64,000 nt of DNA from the NCBI RefSeq assembly GCF_025698545.1, contig NC_068571.1, positions 52,919,733-52,983,732 of the forward strand, read 5' to 3'. This DNA comes from Gossypium raimondii (lineage: Eukaryota; Streptophyta; Magnoliopsida; Malvales; Malvaceae). Shown one piece after another: positions 22,658 through 35,700 of this stretch (position 1 is its first letter; each line of letters starts with the position of its first letter). Made by a program: the position numbers and the translations under genes. The notes under the pieces are model-generated. The model did not search any database. It was given only the letters and a program-made list of their open reading frames with translations, and was not told the DNA's origin.

Positions 22658-25600
22658 ATGTTGTTGAGTGGAAAAATTTTGTAGTAATATGAGGAAAATA
22701 ATATTTAAGATTGATTAAAAATTATATATTCCCAATTTCCCCACCTTTTTATAATATTATTTTCTGCGAAAGAGTCAACAAATATATTTGGTCTTTTGTA
22801 GTTGAACTTTTCGGCCGTTTGTCGTTGCCGGTCCGATCTCAGGAAAATCGTGCTGGTGTGGTTCACGAAACTACGTCGTTTTCTTTAATCAATAAGACAA
22901 TAACAAATAAGGTACTCCGTACTGTCAGGACTGGCCCCCTTGGCTAAATGGATTTTCTTTTATAGCCTCCCTTCAAATTTTCTTTAAAAAAAAAATCAAT
23001 TTAATCTTTTAACTTTTGATCAACAATTATAATTTTAACCTTTTTAAAATTAATAATTTAATTTAAACATTTTAATACAAGAATTTTAGCTTTGGCCCTA
23101 ATTTTTATAATTTTATCTCGTCCCCAAGTAATTTTTTTACTTTACCTTGTATATTGTATCAATTTTTAACTAATATCGATGCATATCTATTTAAACAATA
23201 TAATTATTTAAGTTTAATGATACAAAGTCAATTGAATTTAATTAAAATAATATATAGTTTTAATTTTATTCAAATTCATTGGTTATGTATTGACTAAATA
23301 TATTAATTCAATTAGTACGAGTGGAATGGATGAAATATACTAATATGATCTATACAAATTAAAATTTTATCAAAACGAAAAACATAATTTGAATTTTCAG
23401 TTTATTATAAAAAACAAAAAAAAACAGGGATATAATCAATGTTGATATAGAAATTACTACAAGGGCGAATTTAAAGGGAGCAAAAGAGAGTATTGGTCCT
23501 CAAATGGAAAATTGATATTTTAATCCTTAATAAATGATGGAATTAAAAGTTACAATTTGATACATAAAAATAAAAAAGATTTAATCCTTTCAAAAATGAT
23601 GAAATAATTATAAGATTATATTTTAACCTCACAAAAATTTTATAATTTAATTTTCACTCGGAACATATTTTTTGGATTCATCCCTGAATTACTGTGCTAA
23701 CAACCATAATCACCCTTTGGATTTGCTCCATTATGAAACATGATGTTTCGAAGAAAAAATTTCTATGGCTTTTATTGTATGTGACTACCTTTCCAAGTTC
23801 ACATTATAACTTCACTCTTATTGCTTTCACAACTATTTTAATAACAACCATATTATCTCTTTTTTATATAATTTAAAAATAACATAATAAAATAATTCAC
23901 CATAATATTGGCAAGTGTTTCTCAAAAGTCTAATCTCTTTATTTGTTTTAAGTTTGATTTTCTTCACTTATTATTTAACTTAGGTATAATTGTATAGAAG
24001 GTCATGTACTATATGTTTTAGTGCTTTTAATCCCTCTACTATAATTTGATTATTCTAATCTCTTTAATTTTCAAAATGCGTATTTTTAAGTTTTATTCAT
24101 AAATCAGCCCTAAAATATATTAAAATTCTCAAATTGGTCCTAAAGTTTTTTTTCAAATTAATACTTAAACTATCAATTAATTCTATCTCCATTTACTTAA
24201 AAACCAATAAGAACGTGAAATATGGAATGCTTTTATTGGATGTTAAAAATTTAAATGCAATCTACATAGATATAAAAACACATCGTGCATATGCTATACC
24301 TGGAATACAATAATTTAGTTTGGAAAAAATCATGTTTTAAATATTCAAATTCAAATCATTTTGGGAACGGGTTATTTAGGTTCAAATCATTTAAGTTTGT
24401 TAGACAAGTTTCTCGAATCAGGTCATTGCAAATTTTGCCATTGGCTTTTGATACTTGAATTTAAGTAATTTTAACTTATTTGTTTCGGTCAACTTTGAGC
24501 TTGAATAAATTCAAATTATTTTCAAGTTTGAATCATGATTTTTAAAATTGAACTGATCAAGCTATCGATTCTCGACCTGATCACTAGTTTAATTTTTAAT
24601 TAAATAATTTATTAAAATGAAAAAAAATTATAACACTCGATTCAATAAACTCTTTATCCTAATTCAGAGCATTTTACAATCCAATCAATTTAAATTATTA
24701 TTTTTTGTTCAAATCCACATACCAACCCATTTCTATTCTGACCAATCTCATCTAATTCAACAATTATGAATTATTTGCAATCGCATTATAGGTGGACCTA
24801 TGACTGTATAGTTTTCTTTTTCCTTTTGAAATGTACCAAAATCCCACTATTATTTGTTTATTGGTGCTTTAAACATTATTTTATTGGGTCATGGTCATTG
24901 TCTAGGTGTCGGCTAATGTGACTCACGAGTCAATGATACCCTTGCTTTTTGTGATGGCTTCATGACGTCTTTGAATTTCATAGGTTAAATTGTCTTGATA
25001 AATTTTAATTTTAATTTTCGTACTTTTATTTTTTAAGAATTTTTTTATTTTAGTTTAATTATTAATATTATTAAATTTTTTGGTGTAATATTTTGAGATA
25101 AAAATACATATTCACTCGATAGTAATATAATTAAAAAATAACATTATAATGAATCTGAATTTAACAAAATAATATTAACAGTGTTAAAAGGTGACGCCAA
25201 AAGGAACCTGGCAGGGTCAAGGCCACCCTAAAATAGAAAAAATATTATATTGGCTCCTTTATATTTTATAAAATTATAAAAGAGAAAATGGTCAAATTAT
25301 ACTTTACCCCTCTAAAATAATAAAATTTTAATTTAATTCTTTGAAGATTTTAAAGATATAAGCTAATACAATAATGAAATTGCATTTTATCTCTAAAAAA
25401 TACAAAACTTAGTCCCCCCCCAAAAAAAAAAGAAAAAATTGGCTTCTTTCTTAAATATTAACAATTGGACCTAAATTTTGAAATCTAAGAAATATAGGTA
25501 AAAGTATAAAGATTAAATTTTAAATTTATAAAAAATACAAGGACTTATTATAAAATTTAACCAATTTCGTATAAACCAAAAAGAAAGTTGACGAAGAAAC

Positions 25601-26503
25601 AAATCATCCTCCAAAAACCTCATTTGTTGTCCCTATTATGGTTGTTGAAGACCACGTTTAACAATTCTCTTGACTTGCTTTTTAATTGACCGACTTATTT
25701 TAAGTGCAAAAAGAAAAAAAGGTAAATTTAGTAAAGGTATTCACATATTGAGTAGGGCCAAGGTCTAATTTTATAAAAAAATAAAACTTTTAAATTTGGT
25801 CTTGGCCTACGCCGATTAGTTAATTTTTTTTATGCTAACATTAATATATTTTTATAATTAAAATTCAGCAGTTCCTAAAACGTAATTAGAGTGTGCGAGT
25901 TCAGCATATTTTTAGAGACCACAATAAAATTGCTAACTACATGGTTAAATTACCTGATCATAATATTAATAGTTTACAGAAATTTGAAGAACCTTGAGAC
26001 TCAGCTCTAGTGTTGCTGTATGAAGATTTAAATGTATCGTCTTTTACTACTACTTAAAATTTTTACTGATCTGTAGTTGTTATTGGTTGGCTACCCTTTA
26101 TACCGAAAAAAGAATCGATGTTAAATTTTTTTACTCAAACTTAAATTAGATTAAACCAAATTAAATAAGAAGTAAGAGTTGTAAATTCAATCAAAATGAA
26201 GTCATTATATGATACAAGTGCAAGTATAGGCGTAAGTGTACAAATCATAAATAATATATATTAATAAACTAAAATTAAAATGAAATCCTAGATTAAAAAT
26301 GAATTTATATAGAGGTTACACATGATGTTACTTAAAATTAAAATAATTTGTGAGAAAATCCCGTAAGATATTTGTGTATGTTGAAACTCAATCCTTGATG
26401 CTCAAGATGTCAAAAATCTTTAACTTTTGCTGAAAATAAAAAAAGTTAAAATAATTAAATAAATAATAGCTACAAATTTGAAAACGATAATAAATATTTA
26501 AAA
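22658..26503. other. Gene-free, AT-rich interval upstream of AIM1
   Basis: No reading frame here shows family resemblance, splice logic or composition unlike the background. Scattered fragments (23460-23690, 24000-24180, 25200-25560) carry the 'aaatttagtccctctactat'-type phrasing of decayed MITEs. A less AT-rich, non-repeated island lies at about 24780-24990. Confidence 0.5.
24919..24969. promoter_or_regulatory. Candidate bZIP sites (TGACTC-AC-GAGTCA and TGACGTC)
   Basis: TGACTC and its inverse GAGTCA face each other across two bases at 24919-24932, and TGACGTC sits at 24963-24969. Both are AP-1/TGA-type cores. They lie 2.4 kb upstream of AIM1 in a patch free of repeats. Regulatory function is inference only. 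Confidence 0.2.
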
Positions 26504-27152
26504 TAAATATCATAAATAGTCCCCATCTTTTGTCAAATTTTAATGATAGCTACTTTAAATTGTTCTTTTTCAGTTTCAATACAATATTAATAGGTTTCAA
26601 TCCAAGAATTTGGTGAGAATTACAAGTAAATATGGCATTGATTTTATTAGTTTTTCTCCTTTTAAAAAATTATCTTGAAATTTTGATAAAATTATGAGGG
26701 ACCATTTGTGATATTATATTACTTTTGACCAGAGCATAGAAACAAGCTATTTTCGGAGTTTATGTTCAACTAAAAAACTGAATAATATCACAAATTGTCC
26801 CTCATAATTTGGATAAAAAGTCATCTCAGAACTTTGGTAAAAACTTTAGGGACCATTTGTAATATTATTCCACTTTTTAGTTGAACGTAACCTCCAAAGA
26901 ATGGCTTGTTCCCATTCTTTGGATAAAAATGGAATAATATCACAAATTGTCCCTCATAATTTTATCAAAATTTCAAAATAAATTCTTAAAAGAAGAATAA
27001 ATTAATAAAATAATATCATATGTACTTGAACTTCCCACCAAATTCTTGACTTGAAATCTATTAATATTGTATTGAAACTGAAAAAAAAAAAAACAATTGA
27101 AAGTAACCATCATTAATATTTGACAAAAGATGGTGACTATTCATGATATTTA
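26504..27152. mobile_element. Fold-back (palindromic) element of about 650 bp
   Basis: The whole segment is an imperfect inverted repeat. The left arm begins TAAATATCATAAATAGTCCC, with CATCTTTTGTCAAAT following. The right arm ends with the complement (ATTTGACAAAAGATGGTGAC ... TGATATTTA). Inner blocks such as TTATGAGGGACCATTTG and CAAATTGTCCCTCATAA pair through to the centre near 26825-26830. Arms are about 320 bases each. There is no coding capacity. Confidence 0.8.
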
Positions 27153-27189
27153 TCCATTTTTTATTTGAGGCCAAAAAAATATTATAATA

Positions 27190-27205
27190 GGCACCTGGAG
27201 GTGCC
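27190..27205. repeat. Short hairpin GGCACCT-GG-AGGTGCC
   Basis: A perfect 7-bp stem with a 2-base loop, 38 bases beyond the 650-bp palindrome, within a short GC-richer patch (27188-27240). Function unknown. Confidence 0.4.
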
Positions 27206-27240
27206 AACTTTCAACTCGGCTGCTCCATGCGCCGATTTCA

Positions 27241-28303
27241 ACAATTTCACTAATTAATTTTTAATCCATCTATTTTGATAAATAAACTTTTTATTTCATA
27301 TATTTGGGGAAAAAGTAAAATTATCTTAAATATATTAATAACATTTATCAAATTAAATTTATATTTTTTAAATGTAATAAAATAGGGTAAAGATGAATAT
27401 CTTATTTAAAAAAAATAATATTAGAGAAAATTAATTTGACAATATATATAAAATAAATAACATGTAAAAATTATTATTAATATTATTTAAATTATAATGT
27501 ATTAATATCAATATTCATGATGAATTATTGTATTATTTTAATATTAAATATTTTAAAGATCAAATAAAATTAGTCTTAAATTAGTTAAATATTTTTAATT
27601 ATATTATTTTTCAATTCATTGAAATTTTTAAACAGAAACTAATGTTCTAAAAATTTTAAAATTTAATATACGTAACCAAAATATAATAAAAATTATTTTG
27701 GTTAAAAATACAAAAAAAAAAAAGAAAAGAAAAAGATTTCCCCTCAGCATTTTACTGGTTATGGTCGGATCGTATCATGACCTGACCTTCCAATATGATA
27801 CACAAACTGAAATTATCTCCTTTAAAGTTTTGCTACCCTCAAGTAGAGATGTACTTGTGAGTGGTGAAAATTTAAGACATTATGAGTATTAAAAGAGCAT
27901 AATTCCAGACCATACATATATATATATAAGCCAACAAATTGAGTCGGGTCGTGAGAGATTGATTATCTAAATTTTCTATTCAATTTATTAGACTTAATAG
28001 TCAAACTAATCAACTTTTAATTTAAACGGCTAAATTATCAATCCAATTTAATTTTTACAACCCCACATAACAGTAAAAGAATATATATTAGACCTATCTA
28101 TGAACCAAATAAGTTGATTGACTTAACTTGAACTGTGATTGGACAAGATTTTTTATGTCTAGGCTTAACTTAAATTTAATTTTAATAATAAAAAATATTT
28201 TAAAAATAAATTAAATTATAAAAATATAATTTAAATATTTATTGATTTTTGAATAGTAAAATAAGCTTTTGGATGAGTTGGACTAAAATGAGTTTGGGGA
28301 CGC
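27241..28303. other. AT-rich interval with no recognised feature
   Basis: Very AT-rich sequence, with one short TA run near 27913-27930. I see no gene, element end or array here. Confidence 0.5.
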
Positions 28304-28358
28304 GGCCCATGGAGAGGTGTACTATAGACTAAAGAGTCATATTCTTTGACTATGGGCT
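28304..28358 (+). promoter_or_regulatory. Two site II-type motifs upstream of the NFD6-like gene
   Basis: GGCCCA (28304-28309) and TGGGCT (28353-28358) lie 110-160 bases upstream of the start codon. TGGGCY elements (site II, bound by TCP factors) are frequent in promoters of plant genes for mitochondrial proteins, which fits the gene. A run of about 20 A residues (28423-28441) follows in the leader. Confidence 0.4.
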
Positions 28359-28465
28359 AATGGACTTCCATCTTATTTGGACTTCTTGACTAATTTCCTT
28401 CATGATCCATTAACACAGAATTAAAAAAAAAAAAAAAAAAAACCTCGAGTGAGGAAGCTCTGAAA

Positions 28466-29652
28466 ATGGCGTCCTCTTGGAAGGCAATGTCTAGGTTAAC
28501 GGCTCGGTTACAGTTTTCAACTAGTAAGCTCAATAAGTCTTCATTCACTGTTCTTCAGTCCACATCTCATTCTTCAGCTACACGCACTTATCGCACCTCA
28601 AGGTGAGAGATTTTAATTTTTTTGAACTATTTTTTTCTTATTTGGCTTGAATCTATGATCTTTGAACAATTATAATTCGTTTAAATATATTTTTTAAATG
28701 ATTAAGGCTTCCATTGGAGCTGAGTAGTGTGGGATCGATGATGCCGCTTCACAACGCAATAGCTTCGGCGCGATTGATATCGAGCTTGGCTTCTGAGTCT
28801 CAAACTTGGAGTTTAGTTCCTCAAGGTTAGTTAACTTTTTTTTTTTTAATTTCATTTGATATATATACACATATTTTCAATCCAAAATCTATGAAGAAAA
28901 GAATATGTTTCTGATACAATTTCAAGCAAAATTCCAGAAAATGAGGAAAGAAAGCTTTAAGAAAAGCCTTTTAGTTTAAGAAAATATCAATGGTGGGCGA
29001 ATCAGCTTTTTAATTTTAATATACTGTATTTGCATCCTATGATAATATATTGAAAGCTCGATTGTTACTAGAACATTTAAATATAAGAGTAAACTTTGCA
29101 AATTAAATGTAAGGCAATTCGATTTTTAGATTTCGAGACTGAACTGTATAGTTGATCTGCATTACTTAATCTAACTGTTGATTGATGGTGAGGTCTAATT
29201 ATGGTTTTAGTCTCTCTACAATGTTGAAACTTAGGATTTAGTCTCTCTATTATGTTGGAAGTTACTTTAATTTAGCATTATTTGGTCCACTGTTATTAGT
29301 AAGTCCAAGTTGATTGCAGTCTTAGTTGATGCTGTTACATTATTAACAGTATTAACTATTAATTGATAACAGTGTTAATAGGGTTAACAAAGTCATGGAA
29401 ATCCATGTCATTACTTTAACAGCGGCAGCTAATAGTGTTATGAATTTGGACGTACTAATAACATTATAAAAGTTAAAAGATAAAATTGGAGTAGAGGGAT
29501 TAAATCCCAAATTTCAGCATAACAGAGAGGCTAAAACCTCAATTAGACCTAATGTGTAACTTGAAGCATATTTTCTGAAATTGGTTCTGGGTGTTGTGTT
29601 GATCTTCATTCTTCTTTGTGTTTGAACTGCAGGTATTTCATTGCCTTTATGA
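28466..29652 (+). CDS. NFD6-like: Small organellar protein, NFD6/NOXY2-like
   Basis: Three exons (28466-28602, 28707-28825, 29633-29652) encode 91 residues: MASSWKAMSRLTARLQFS... then RLPLELSSVGSMMPLHNA...ASARLISSL and a short end WSLVPQGISLPL. The basic, serine- and threonine-rich, acid-poor N-terminus is a mitochondrial-type presequence. The central PLELSSVGSMMPLHNAIASA block and the length match the plant family of NUCLEAR FUSION DEFECTIVE 6 / NONRESPONDING TO OXYLIPINS 2, small proteins of mitochondria or plastids whose biochemical role is unclear. The last coding exon has only six codons before TGA. In this family the 3' end is often spliced in several ways, so other C-termini are likely. 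Intron 2 (28826-29632) holds a MITE. Confidence 0.85.
29191..29550. mobile_element. MITE with AGGTCTAATT termini in intron 2 of the NFD6-like gene
   Basis: Ends AGGTCTAATTATGGTTTTAG and (complement) AGGTCTAATTGAGGTTTTAG are near-perfect inverted repeats, enclosing 360 bp without coding capacity. A related, more decayed copy lies at 49769-50165. Confidence 0.75.
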
Positions 29653-31797
29653 CAGCCATGTTTTGCAGAGAGTTTTTGGAGTGGAACATGGGTAGTAGTG
29701 TTAACATTTAAGCCTTTTTCATTTTTACTGATTTCCGAGGCACAAGATTTTATAGTTGCACCTGGTCTTTGAGGAACACTTCAGTTTGACATTGATTTTT
29801 GCTTTTGAGTTTGGTTCCTTTCGTCAATGTTGCCTTTCTTCTTCTTCTTCTTTTGCTTTCCCCTTAGTGTCTCTCAACGTGGACGAACTTCACATAATCA
29901 CCACGAATTCATAACTTTGACAAGAGCTTATCAGTTTTTTTGGTTTTGCCCTTATTTGTGTTAGCTTCAGCAACAAGCAATTTCCCATAGGAACTTTTAA
30001 AATTCTTTGGTTTCCCTTTGACATGTTTAAAGATGTTGTGTGTATTACTATCAACTTTTAGTTTGGAGATGATTTAAAATATGAGACCAAAAGAAATCTA
30101 AGCAGTCCATTTCTAGCCATGAGATTTCATATATCAAGCCTATCTCATGCTAATCTTAGTTTGCGTTCCATTTTAGCCATGGCACGTTCTGCTTAACAGT
30201 GACTCTTTTTTCCAATGAAGTTGACATTGCTTATAGTTAAAAATAATGTTGATAATGGCATGTTGTTATAGCCTTGAACACCCCATTTCAAATGTAATTG
30301 TCTTGATTTTCGTCATTTTTGCTCTCGCAAAAGGTGCTTTCTACTGCACTTTATATAGATCATGGTAAATTTAGGGGTGATATTCGTTCTGTACGGTCAA
30401 GTTTTTTAGATTTTTTTAAACCTCCATCATAATTTAGGTTTAATTTATTTTTATGTTAGATTTAATTGGTTTATTCGATCTATTTTAATTTTGACATTTT
30501 AAATAGAATAAATAACCCGTAATATCATGAGCTCATGAACTATTTACATACCTAATTGATCAACTCAAATTTAAACATTAAAACCAAATAACTGTTCAAA
30601 CTTTATACTTTAAAAACCCAAATCTAGTAGAATTTAAAATCCAATACCTATTAATATTTAAAACTCAAATTAATAATTTTTTATGATCTCCATTTTAATT
30701 TTTATCACTTAATATATAAAAAACTTAAATTGATATATATACGTTAAGAATAGTAGAAGACATGAAAATTGTATGTTGGATTGTTGGCTAAGAAAAGAAA
30801 TATTTTTGAGTCCATTAAAACTGTTTGATTTAATTTTTAATATTTTTGTAATGAATTTGAAATAAAAATAAAAATAAAATAAAATTAGAAGTAATACGAT
30901 ATATTAAATTGAAGAAAATTACAATTATGTGAAACAAATTAAAGGGAATGAAATTTTAAATACTTCAATTAGAGTTTTTTTCGAACTAAAAAGATAAAAA
31001 TCTAAAATCGAATTGGAACAAACAAAAAGATTTTGGTTTGATTTATTAGGTTTCTGGCATAAAAAATTAAATTGATCGAATGCACACCCCTAACTTAAAG
31101 TACCGCCTTATCATTCTTTAATGTAATCCAAATTCAAAGATTAAATTGAAAAAAATTACCAAATTCTAAAACTAATGTAAAACAAAATAAAAATAAAAAT
31201 TGTCAAATTGATGTATAGGAGAGCATTTTTCGGTTTTAACTGAAAAACCGACCCCTTCAGTTTTCTTGATTTCGGTTTAATTGGGTGCAAGAACTTCCTT
31301 TGAAATAAAATTTCAGTCTAGTCTTATAAACCTATGGCTTTCTAAACCTCTTTGATCTCTTCTTACTTGAAAATAAAATTTCTATGGAAGAAAATCTCTC
31401 ATAAGTTTAATAGTATGCTCTGTGCTTGCCATACTTATGGATCCTGCACATCAGAAATTGAACATAATACAAGATATTGTTATGTCCAGTTGAGTTTGAA
31501 GAAGGAGTTTAGTGATGAAAGAAATTAACAGCTAAAAGGCAGTGCCTTGTTAATGGCCAGAAAAGAGAAAAGGCCTATGTTTTGGCATAGCATACCTGCT
31601 ATTATAAATCGTTAATTGCTGATCTCTTGCTTCCTACTCACCTGCCCTTAATTGGTTAATTGGTCTTGTTATCGATTTTTTAATTTCAAAACTGACCCAA
31701 ATGAAAAAACCAACTAATATTATATTAATTTTAAGTTATCCCAATAACTCATAAAATCTAATTAAACCCGTTTAAAAAGTTTAATTAAAAAACTAAA
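29653..31797. other. 3' region of the NFD6-like gene, then AT-rich spacer
   Basis: About the first 400 bases are less AT-rich and probably include the 3' untranslated region (a CTTCTTCTTCTTC run near 29840). From about 30360 on I see only AT-rich sequence with scattered repeat phrases. A non-repetitive patch at 31310-31640 shows no recognisable reading frame. Confidence 0.4.
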
Positions 31798-32138
31798 AAA
31801 TTTAAAATATGCTTAGTCTTTATACTTTTCAAAAATTAGAAATTTAGTCTATATACTTGTATTTCTAGGAAATTAGTTCTTTTACTTTTTAAAATTTAAA
31901 TTTTAGGTCAACTATTAATACTGTTAAATTATATGCCTACTCAATGAGTAGTATTTTCTTTTTTTCTATTTCATAATGTCACAGCAAACAATTTAGCCAA
32001 AAAGAAATTAACGAGGTTAACAGTTAAACCTGAATTTTGAAATTTAAAAAAGTAGAGGACTAAATTCCTAGAAATACAAGTACAAGGATTAAACTCTTAA
32101 TTTTTGAGAAGTACAGGGACTATAGGATATTTTAACCC
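31798..32138. mobile_element. MITE immediately upstream of CDC48B
   Basis: Shows the same block order as 38326-38673: 'aaaattagaaatttagtc', 'acttgtatttctagg', then 'ttaaatttttgagaagtacagggactatagg' and a TATTTTAACC end. It ends only about 25 bases before the CDC48B telo-box, so it sits in the promoter. Confidence 0.65.
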
Positions 32139-32161
32139 CAAAAACTTTCAGCCATTTTCTA

Positions 32162-32667
32162 AAACCCTAAAATATCACTGTCATTCGTTGCCGTTCACCG
32201 TTCACTGACGTTCTGAAGGAGCTTCACCGTAGTTCAGCTCGGGGTACGTCTTTCTCTGTTTTTGCTATGCTTATTAACTTGGCAGACTTTTCTTGATTTT
32301 AACCATTTTTTTTCACTATATCTGGTTTGATGTTTATTTTTTCGCTTTGGATGCTGTTCATTTTTATGCTTCATTTGATTTGTTCAATTTTTGTTGTTTT
32401 GGATGTTAAGTTGGAAGTAAAATGGTTTTGGAATGTGACGTTTGTTTTCTTCTGATTCGTTGACTGTGTCGATGTTGTAAGCATATTATTCGATTGTTTT
32501 TAATCTGGAAATGATTATTATTATTTTTAAATTTAATGCTTATTATTTTGAAAATTCTATGAAATTATGAGGTATGTGCTTATCGGTTAGTGCTTTTGTA
32601 TTATCGCAATTTCCTTTCTACAAAAACCTCAAAACCCGCAACCTGTTTTCTTTTCCTTTCTTCAAAG
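32162..32667 (+). promoter_or_regulatory. CDC48B telo-box and probable 5' leader intron
   Basis: AAACCCTA (telo-box) is at 32162-32169. A leader intron is likely: donor GTACGT at 32244 and acceptor after a long pyrimidine tract (TTTTCTTTTCCTTTCTTCAAAG) ending at 32667, with an alternative acceptor at 32680, just before the ATG at 32687. Confidence 0.5.
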
Positions 32668-32686
32668 TTGCTGCATACAGCGTTAA

Positions 32687-32710
32687 ATGGCTACTGTCAG
32701 TAACAGCAAT

Positions 32711-32745
<35 letters not shown>

Positions 32746-35700
32746 CGTTAATGGCGGGATAAGTATCGTAAGTGATGGTCAATGGAAAGCCGAGGAAGCA
32801 GTTGGTGGGAATGCCAAGGCTCTCCAAGCCTTGAGAGAACTTATCGTTTTCCCTCTTATCTACTCTCGTGAAGCCCAGAAACTTGGTCTCAAAGTATCCA
32901 GCTTTTACCCTTTTTTTCCTTTATATACTTATTTTCAAAATCTTAAGTTGTAGCTTTTGTTTTTGAGTTATTGATTTCTGGGTTTTCTTTCAGTGGCCTC
33001 GTGGTTTGCTCCTATATGGTCCCCCAGGCACTGGGAAGGTAGCTAACGGCCTTATGCATCTGCTTTTCTTTCTATCTTTCTTTCTTCAATATCGTCATCA
33101 GTTTTTTGAAATTTGAATACCCAGAAAGCTAATATATGTTATTAATCATTGTTCTAAAATGGGTGAATTTCTATCTATAGCTGATAAGAAGAGGTGGGGG
33201 GGGGGGGGAATATGATCCTTTTGTTCATTGAAGTAACTTGGTTTTGTTTGCAATGTAGACAAGCTTGGTACGTGCAATTGTTCGGGAATCTGGTGCCCAT
33301 TTAATAGTTCTCAGGTACTGCATTTTTTGGATTGATTTTTGTATGCTATAAAAGTGCATCTGCATGGTGCAAAAAAATAGGTCTTTGAATAGTTGTTTTG
33401 TCATTTTCAAGTTTCCATGATTTTTGGTTGTCTTGCAGTCCACACTCTGTTCACAGAGCACATGCTGGAGAAAGTGAGAGAATTTTGCGGGAAGCATTTT
33501 CAGAAGCATCATCTCATGCGAGTTCAGAAAAACCATCAGTTATTTTCATTGATGAAATAGATGCGCTTTGCCCTCGTCGTGATTCAAGGTATTGAAAGAA
33601 GTGAGAGCAAAAATGGATTTTTTAATAGAAAATTGCTCATATTCAAACTGCCTCTTTCTTTTGGTAATTTGTATTTGAGTGTGATCGACAAACAAGTTGA
33701 GAATTCATGGAATTCAAGATGTAACATTGCCTGATAGTTGATGACTTATAATTGGTTATTGTGTGAAGCGAAATTTATAACTAAATTCCTAATGCTGTTT
33801 CCTTCATCTATATTCCCCTATAAGTTGTTATCAATGGTTTGCTTGGCAAAAAAGAAGTAATCATATTTTGATAATAACTGCAAAAATCTAGAAAAAGGTC
33901 ATACCTAATATTTTGTTTTAGGATATATGGTGTATATGCACATTGCATTTTGCATGTAACCAAGTGATTGTTTTCTGAAGCACACTTCGGTAAACTAACT
34001 ATGCTTCAAATGTAGACGTGAGCAGGATGTTCGGCTAGCATCTCAACTCCTTACATTGATGGACTCCAATAAACCCTCAGCAACTTCTGTACCACGAGTC
34101 GTTGTGGTTGCATCGACTAATAGGTTGGTTTGTCTAATTCGAGTTATAAAGCTTCATCCTTTTTGCACGTATCATGGTCAGCCTCGTTTATAAGTAACAT
34201 AGTGTCAAGCATCTAGAGATTTTATATAAAGATTCATTTGTCATTCAAGTTTCTTGTCTTATGCTTATGTTAGAACCTAATAGTTATGCATTATACTTAC
34301 TACTTCCCAGTTTCCATCACTTTCTAAGCATTTTCTCCAAGTGCTATGATGTTATGATGCTATCTTTATAAATTTAAATGCATTGGGCTTATAAATTTTG
34401 TACCGTCAATTATCTCCTTATTGTAATTCTTATTTTCTTTTTGCCCAAAAAGAGGCTGTAATGTCTTAACTGATGGACCGGTGGTTTACTCATAGAAAGC
34501 TAGTTGCAGTGGGTCCTAACATTTTAAGTCGAACTTAGTAAATAATTGCTAACCTGTATTTTTGTGCATCAAGAGTGGATGCAATTGACCCAGCTCTAAG
34601 AAGGTCAGGGCGTTTTGATGATGAAGTTGAAGTTACCACGCCTAATGAAGCAGAAAGGTTTCAAATTCTCAAGGTAAGACTGACTGTCCCTTATATGTGT
34701 TGCTTTGCTTGCTATAATCAATCAGACCCTTTAAATGCATGAAACATTTGTAAGCATGAGTTGTCACTGTACTAGTTGCTTGATTTATATCCCAGTTCAG
34801 ATTGCTTCAAGTCATAAAGCTTTGTTGTCATTGTTTTCAGCTTTATACAAAGAAGGTTCCTTTGGATCCCAGTGTTGACTTACAAGTTGTAGCTGCATCT
34901 TGCAATGGATATGTTGGAGCTGATTTGGAAGCTTTATGTCGTGAGGCAACCATGTCCGCAGTTAAAAGGTCTACAGATGCAGGTGAAGTTCCAAGTGTGG
35001 TTAACCTAACTATGGACGACTGGAAGCTTGCTAAGTCTGTTGTTGGCCCAAGCATAACAAGAGGTGTAACTGTGGATATTCCAAAGGTGTCTTGGGATGA
35101 TATTGGTGGACTCAAAGATTTGAAGGTGAGAATTACATGTTTTATTTCTTATTGAGAATCTTGGATTTCATTTTACTCAATTCATGAACAGAAAAAGCTC
35201 CAGCAAGCTGTTGAGTGGCCTATCAAACATTCAGCTGCATTTGCAAGGCTAGGGATATCTCCTATGCGTGGAGTTCTTCTGCATGGACCTCCTGGATGCT
35301 CAAAAACAACTCTTGCTAAAGCTGCTGCTCATGCTGCCCAAGCTTCTTTTTTCTCTTTGAGGTTAGATCATATTTGGGTCGACATTTTGTAATCCATAAA
35401 ACATGTATGGAAGACCTTAATATTTCTTTGGTGGTTGATATATTTTGACTGATGACTCCCCACCAACTTCTGCACCTGTTCTTAAGAGATGCTTTAGGGT
35501 GTAGGACTTTAGCCATCTTATGGTAGCTGTATTGTGGTTCTAGGCTTTAGGGTGTGTGACATAAGTTTGTAAATCGAATATCTAAGAAGACGGCAAATTT
35601 GAAGTAAGAAAATCTTGGAACTAGGATAGGTTTACCTTTTGCCTTTCTTTGATTTAAGCCATTCACGCATAGGAGGCCTAATTGCAAGAAAGAAAAGGTA

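Noticed and set aside
22412-22947. Two + strand open frames across the AIM1 start region
   Set aside because: They overlap AIM1 exon 1 and its leader on the opposite strand, and show no family resemblance or start context.
32618-32827. Minus-strand frame with a polyalanine run
   Set aside because: It is the antisense shadow of the AGC serine tract in CDC48B exon 1.
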